DNA of 53,689 nucleotides from Synergistota bacterium (GTDB lineage Bacteria > Synergistota > Synergistia > Synergistales > Synergistaceae), in contig JAEXGR010000008.1 in assembly GCA_023450745.1 (NCBI GenBank), positions 1-53,689 on the forward strand, read 5' to 3'. This document shows, in pieces, positions 50,153-53,689 of this stretch. Both the position numbers and the translations under genes were made by a program. The notes under the pieces are model-generated. The model saw only the letters and a list, made by a program, of their open reading frames with translations, was not told where the DNA came from and did not search any database. Every line of letters starts with the position of its first letter. Position 1 is the first letter of the stretch.

Positions 50153-51370
50153 ATGTTTTTAACAGACGAAGAAAAACGGATCCTTGACGGAGCTGAAGGA
50201 GCCGGTAAGCAGAAGGCGATGGAGATGCTTTACGCGCTCGGCCTCACCTTCGACGCGGAAAAGCTCATCCCCGTAAAACGCGCCCACGTGGCCCTGAGCG
50301 GGCAGGAGGGCGACACCTACTGGTGCGAGCTGCTGGTAAACGGCGGCGCGACCTGCGCGGTGCCCCCGACGACCAATCCCTACTGGGACACGAACTATCT
50401 GACCAAGTTTTTTGATGTGACGAAGGAAGAGCTGGAACTTGCGGACCGCACCGGCGACGCCTACCGCCGTATCGGCGCGAAGCTCACATACCACTGCGCG
50501 CCCGGCGTCTGCTCCAACGTTCCCTTCTTCGGCGAGCATGTGGCCTTTTCTGAATCCAGCGCCACTCCCTATGTCAACGGCGCCCTCGGCGCCCGCTCCA
50601 ACCGCGAATCCTCGGTGAGCGCTCTCGCCGCCGCCGTAATCGGCAAGACGCCCTATTACGGCTACCACATCGACGAAAACAGATACGGAGACTTCCTCGT
50701 CGACGTCGACGCCAACCTCGAGAGCTGCTACGACTGGGGCATCCTGGGCCACTGCCTGGGCAAGATCGCCGGCTACCGCATCCCCGTGCTCAGATTCAAG
50801 AAGCCCCTCCGCCCGACCCAGGAAGACTTCCTCTACTTCGGCGCGGAAGCCGCCACGAGCGGCGCGGTCGCGATGTACCACATGGTGGGGATCACGCCCG
50901 AAGCGCCGACGATCGAAGCGGCCTTCGGCGGTAAAAAAGTCCCCGCGCCCGAATGCGTGCTGACCGACAAAGATCTCAAAGACAGAGAGGACATGCTCAC
51001 CCCCGCCACCGGGAAGATCAACCTCGTCATGCTCGGCTGCCCGCACTACACCTACAACCAGCTGCTCGACGTCGAAAAGCTGCTGGCCGGCCGGCATGTC
51101 TGCAACGACACGGCCTTCTGGATTCTCGCGGAGTCTGGAGCCGTCGAACTCGCGGAGCGCTCGCACCTGCGCCAGAGGTTGGAACTCCTCGGCGTACGCA
51201 TGGTGGGCGACACCTGCATCGACGAACCCTGCTGGAAATCATTTGAGGGAGCTTTAGGCGTGACCGACTCACCGAAGTGCGCCTATTACAGAGAACGCCG
51301 CGGACAGCCCTTCGCCATCCGCAGGCTGTCGCAGTGCATAGACGCCGCAGTAAAAGGGAGGCTCGACTAA
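50153..51370 (+). CDS. Aconitase X large (catalytic) subunit
   Basis: 405 residues of the AcnX (former DUF521) family, a Fe-S dehydratase related to aconitase. It begins LTDEEKRILDGAEG-GKQKAMEML; typical regions are THCAP-like YHCAPGVCSNVPFFGEHVAFSESSAT and the later NLVMLGCPHYTYNQLLDVEKLL, with the cluster-binding Cys in PGVC, GCPH and DTCIDEPCW. Bacterial two-subunit AcnX enzymes include cis-3-hydroxy-L-proline dehydratases; the archaeal relatives act on mevalonate 5-phosphate. The stop overlaps the small-subunit start by one base (TAATG). Neighbouring larA-like and TRAP genes indicate catabolism of an imported hydroxy acid. Confidence 0.9.
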   Translation: MFLTDEEKRILDGAEGAGKQKAMEMLYALGLTFDAEKLIPVKRAHVALSGQEGDTYWCELLVNGGATCAVPPTTNPYWDTNYLTKFFDVTKEELELADRTGDAYRRIGAKLTYHCAPGVCSNVPFFGEHVAFSESSATPYVNGALGARSNRESSVSALAAAVIGKTPYYGYHIDENRYGDFLVDVDANLESCYDWGILGHCLGKIAGYRIPVLRFKKPLRPTQEDFLYFGAEAATSGAVAMYHMVGITPEAPTIEAAFGGKKVPAPECVLTDKDLKDREDMLTPATGKINLVMLGCPHYTYNQLLDVEKLLAGRHVCNDTAFWILAESGAVELAERSHLRQRLELLGVRMVGDTCIDEPCWKSFEGALGVTDSPKCAYYRERRGQPFAIRRLSQCIDAAVKGRLD

Positions 51371-51804
51371 TGGCTGACAACATGAAAGTATACAAGTGCC
51401 GCTCAATCGTCCGCGGCTCCGGCGCGGGCGAAGCCGTCGTATCAAAGGACGCGATGTGCTTCTACCTCACCGACCCGACCACCGGCACCGTCATTGAAAG
51501 AAACCACGCGATCGAAGGCAAAAGCATCGCCGGCAAAATCCTCGTGCTCGAGTCCGGCAAGGGAAGCTCCGTAGTCCAGGCGGACGGTTTCTACCAGCTG
51601 TGGGTGAGAAACAACCTGCCCGCGGCGATCATTATAAACGTCCCCGAACCCGTCATCGTCTCCTCCGCCGTCATGGTCGGCTCTACGATGGTCGACCGCC
51701 TCGAAAAAGACCCGTACGAGGTCATCGAGGACGGCGACTATGTGGAAGTCGACGCGGACGCTCAGGAGGTACGCGTATGGAAAGGAGGCAAAACGTCAGA
51801 CTGA
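51370..51804 (+). CDS. Aconitase X small (swivel-domain) subunit
   Basis: 144 residues of the former DUF126 family, equivalent to the swivelling domain of aconitase. It has the family's VRGSGAGEAVVSKDAMCF beginning and the central GKSIAGKILVLESGKGSSVVQ, with the Gly-Lys-Gly-Ser-S loop that closes on the substrate. Translation is coupled to the large subunit (TAATG). Separate subunits are typical of bacterial and archaeal type II AcnX; eukaryote-like and some bacterial type I enzymes are fused. Confidence 0.92.
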   Translation: MADNMKVYKCRSIVRGSGAGEAVVSKDAMCFYLTDPTTGTVIERNHAIEGKSIAGKILVLESGKGSSVVQADGFYQLWVRNNLPAAIIINVPEPVIVSSAVMVGSTMVDRLEKDPYEVIEDGDYVEVDADAQEVRVWKGGKTSD

Positions 51805-51868
51805 TCTCAAGACGGCGTCGCTTTTTGGATTTTTTCAGTAAAAACAAAAAACAGGGAGGAACAAAAAT

Positions 51869-52852
51869 ATGAAAAAACTTCTGGCAGCAGTGATGTTCAT
51901 CGCCATTATGGCGGCAAGCGCGGCTTTCGCGGCTCCTGAGTACACGATCAAAGTCGGTTATATCGGCTCCGATACCCATCCGACGATGCAGGCGATGAAG
52001 ACCTTCGCCAAGGACGTGGATACCGGCTCAAAGGGCAAGATCAAAGTAGAACTTTACCCGAACGCGCAGCTCGGCGGCGACCGCGAGCTCTGCGAAGGCG
52101 TACAGATGGGCACGATCCAGATGGCCATCCCCTCGACCTCGGCTCTCGCCGGCTTCGACAAGCGCATCCAGGTCCTCGACCTGCCCTACCTCTTCACGAC
52201 GAGAAAGGCGGCCTTTGAGGCGGTAGACGGCGAGCTCGGACAGAAACTCAACTCCTACCTGCAGAAGAAGGGCTTCGAGGTCCTCGGCTATCAGGAGAAC
52301 GGCTTCCGTCACGTGACGAACAGCAAGCGTCCCGTCAAGAGCCCCGCGGACCTCAAGGGACTCAAGATCCGCACGATGGAAAACCCGATGCACATCGCCT
52401 TCTTCAAGGAACTCGGCGCGAACCCCACCCCGATGAGCTGGGGCGAGCTTTACACGGCGCTGCAGCAGGGAACGGTAGACGCGCAGGAAAACCCCTACGC
52501 GATGATCGACGACGGTAAATTCTACGAAGTCCAGAAGTACGTCTCCGAGACCGGGCACGTCTTCTCCTACGAAATCCTTATCGCGAACAAGAAGTTCATG
52601 GACAAGCTTCCCGCCGACCTCCGCAAGGTAGTCGTCGACGCGGCCCACAAGGCGATCGCGGCGCAGCGCGCCAGCCTCGAGAAGGAAGAAGCCGCCTTTA
52701 AAGCCAAGGTCACCAAGGCCGGACTGAAAGCGAACGAGCTGACGCCGGAGCAGAAGAAGCCCTTCGTAGAAGCGACGAAGAAGGTCTACTCACAGTTTGA
52801 AAAGGATCTCGGCAAGGAGATCATGGATATCGCCAGAAAGGTCCAGAAGTAA
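51869..52852 (+). CDS. dctP: TRAP transporter substrate-binding protein (DctP family)
   Basis: Periplasmic binding protein of 327 residues. A signal peptide (about 1-22, MKKLLAAVMFIAIMAASAAFA) precedes the domain. The ligand-contacting Arg is in GLKIRTMENPMH, and the TPMSWGELYTALQQGTVDAQENP motif is the family signature. DctP proteins bind mono- or dicarboxylates by salt bridge to that Arg. GGAGG is upstream. A hairpin separates it from the permease gene, which usually allows excess of binding protein. Confidence 0.95.
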   Translation: MKKLLAAVMFIAIMAASAAFAAPEYTIKVGYIGSDTHPTMQAMKTFAKDVDTGSKGKIKVELYPNAQLGGDRELCEGVQMGTIQMAIPSTSALAGFDKRIQVLDLPYLFTTRKAAFEAVDGELGQKLNSYLQKKGFEVLGYQENGFRHVTNSKRPVKSPADLKGLKIRTMENPMHIAFFKELGANPTPMSWGELYTALQQGTVDAQENPYAMIDDGKFYEVQKYVSETGHVFSYEILIANKKFMDKLPADLRKVVVDAAHKAIAAQRASLEKEEAAFKAKVTKAGLKANELTPEQKKPFVEATKKVYSQFEKDLGKEIMDIARKVQK

Positions 52853-52879
52853 TTTTTCCAGACCTTAAGCAAAACCCAC

Positions 52880-52910
52880 GCGCGTCCCTTGCATAAAGGG
52901 ACGCGCTTTA
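52880..52910 (+). terminator. Internal attenuator hairpin between dctP and dctQ
   Basis: Perfect 11-bp stem GCGCGTCCCTT / AAGGGACGCGC with loop GCATA and only a short T-run (TTTA), so read-through is likely. This would set a high DctP to DctQM ratio. Confidence 0.75.
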
Positions 52911-52937
52911 TAGCCGCCGCAGGAGGTTGTTACCACG

Positions 52938-53450
52938 ATGACCGTCAAGAAGTTTTTCGATAATTTTGAAGAGTATTTCTGCGTCTGGACGATGGCGATT
53001 ATGACCGTTCTCGTCTTCATCCAGGTCGTCATGAGATACGTCTTTTCCAACTCGCTCTCCTGGAGCGAGGAGCTGGCGCGCTTTATCTTCCTCTGGCTCT
53101 CCTGGATCGGGGCCAGCTACGCCGTGAAGGAGCGCAGCCACTTCCGCGTCGAGATGTTCGCCAATATGATCAAAGGAACAAACCGCAGGTATTTTGAATA
53201 TTTTGTCCTGATTGTCTGGTTTATTTTCAGTTTCATTCTCACATGGCTGGGAACCGAGCTCGTCATTTTTATTTATGATACGGGGCAGGCTTCCGCCGCC
53301 ATGGATATCCCCATGACCTGGCCCTACGCCTCCGTCCCCGTCGGCTGCGGCCTGATGTGCATCCGGCTGATTGTGGAAATGTACAAGATCTATAAGGGAG
53401 AGCCTGTAGGCTCGGAAAAGAAAGAGGAAGAATTGGAGGAGATGATATAA
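52938..53450 (+). CDS. dctQ: TRAP transporter small permease (DctQ family)
   Basis: 170-residue membrane protein with four helices. The features are the second helix MTVLVFIQVVMRYVFSNSLSWSEELARFIFLWLSWIG (given in outline), where W-S-E-E-L-A-R is the DctQ signature, then AVKERSHFRVEMF. GGAGG lies upstream. It overlaps no neighbour; its stop is 1 bp before the dctM start. It pairs with DctM to move substrate with Na+. Confidence 0.93.
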   Translation: MTVKKFFDNFEEYFCVWTMAIMTVLVFIQVVMRYVFSNSLSWSEELARFIFLWLSWIGASYAVKERSHFRVEMFANMIKGTNRRYFEYFVLIVWFIFSFILTWLGTELVIFIYDTGQASAAMDIPMTWPYASVPVGCGLMCIRLIVEMYKIYKGEPVGSEKKEEELEEMI

Positions 53451-53451
53451 G

Positions 53452-53689
53452 ATGGAAGCGTTGATTCTCTTCTCTTTGCTGATCATCACCATCGGTCTCA
53501 GTATCCCCATCGGCATCACGCTGGGGCTTTCGACGGGCATCGCCATGTGGCTGACCTCGGATATTCCGATGCTGATGCTCGCGCAGAAGTCGGTGACGGG
53601 GCTGGACTCTTTCCCGCTGCTGGCGATTCCCTTTTTCATCCTCGCGGGCGCATTGATGTGCAACGGCGGCATTTCGCGCCGCCTCGTCA
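53452..53689 (+). CDS. dctM: TRAP transporter large permease (DctM family), N-terminal part
   Basis: The first 79 codons are visible; the gene continues past the right edge. ALILFSLLIITIGLSIPIG is the first helix and the LDSFPLLAIPFFILAGALM stretch is the conserved DctM TM3 region. GGAGGAGATGATATAAG precedes the ATG within the end of dctQ. Confidence 0.93.
   Translation, partial: MEALILFSLLIITIGLSIPIGITLGLSTGIAMWLTSDIPMLMLAQKSVTGLDSFPLLAIPFFILAGALMCNGGISRRLV

Noticed and set aside
1..53689. tRNA or rRNA genes
   Set aside because: I looked through the intergenic spaces and found no cloverleaf with the T-loop GTTCGA-type sequence or rRNA-like segment.

Overview
The window looks like a chromosomal segment of a Synergistota (Synergistetes) bacterium, close to Cloacibacillus or Synergistes. 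The strongest pointer is a secreted M14 peptidase that ends in a Ser/Gly-rich GCNAG-type tail, a hydrophobic stretch and basic residues, which is the Synerg-CTERM sorting signal of that phylum. The amino-acid-fermenter gene set fits: amino-acid ABC, NSS and AGCS transporters, peptidases, a 4-hydroxybutyrate dehydrogenase-like enzyme, a catabolic Ser/Thr dehydratase and a TRAP system. Most genes are GC-rich. The left 14.5 kb (CRISPR arrays, leaders, cas-upstream region) is visibly more AT-rich and starts in a transposase remnant, which suggests an acquired defence island.

Region 1 (1-14.3 kb) is a complete type I-B CRISPR-Cas locus, all read leftward: xre regulator, AT-rich control region, cas8b, a separate small-subunit-like gene, cas7, cas5, cas3, cas4, cas1, cas2, leader, a 56-repeat array, cas6, a second leader and a 7-repeat array. 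The two leaders share a 51-bp block at exactly the same distance (114 bp) from their arrays. The control region upstream of cas8b contains what I regard as the main discovery candidate: a solitary degenerate repeat-spacer-repeat unit (13574-13652) whose 14-nt seed matches the start site of an upstream cas-proximal promoter, with mismatches only at positions 6 and 12. It has the layout of a CreA/CreR-type crRNA-like regulator. A three-codon ORF with a good ribosome binding site lies between the targeted promoter and the guide, where a CreT-type toxin RNA would be expected.

Region 2 (14.3-33.8 kb) is metabolic and housekeeping: a secreted unknown protein under an operator-loaded promoter, the Synerg-CTERM M14 peptidase, an Fe-dependent alcohol dehydrogenase, an amino-acid ABC transporter with a fused binding protein-permease, RecD2 helicase, a YtcJ-like amidohydrolase, leucyl aminopeptidase, an FAD oxidoreductase, a K+ channel, a MITE-like inverted-repeat element, an NSS symporter, an alanine/ornithine racemase-family enzyme and a Ser/Thr dehydratase.

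Region 3 (33.8-48 kb) starts with an arsenite methyltransferase gene behind a 38-bp palindrome. Its reading frame is interrupted by a UGA exactly where the family has a conserved cysteine, and a bSECIS-like hairpin follows, so I read it as a selenoprotein. After it come an unknown protein, a TIGR02757 protein with a flavin reductase, ferritin, dihydroxy-acid dehydratase, tandem GNAT acetyltransferases, an alanine/glycine:cation symporter, a YjiH-family membrane protein with a GlcD-like FAD dehydrogenase, a TauE/SafE permease and an aminotransferase.

Region 4 (47.8 kb to the end) is a catabolic cluster: a divergent FCD-type GntR repressor with two TGTATACA sites, a LarA-family racemase, both subunits of an aconitase X, and a TRAP transporter (DctP, DctQ, partial DctM) running off the right edge. 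The layout suggests uptake, stereo-inversion and dehydration of a hydroxylated carboxylic or imino acid.
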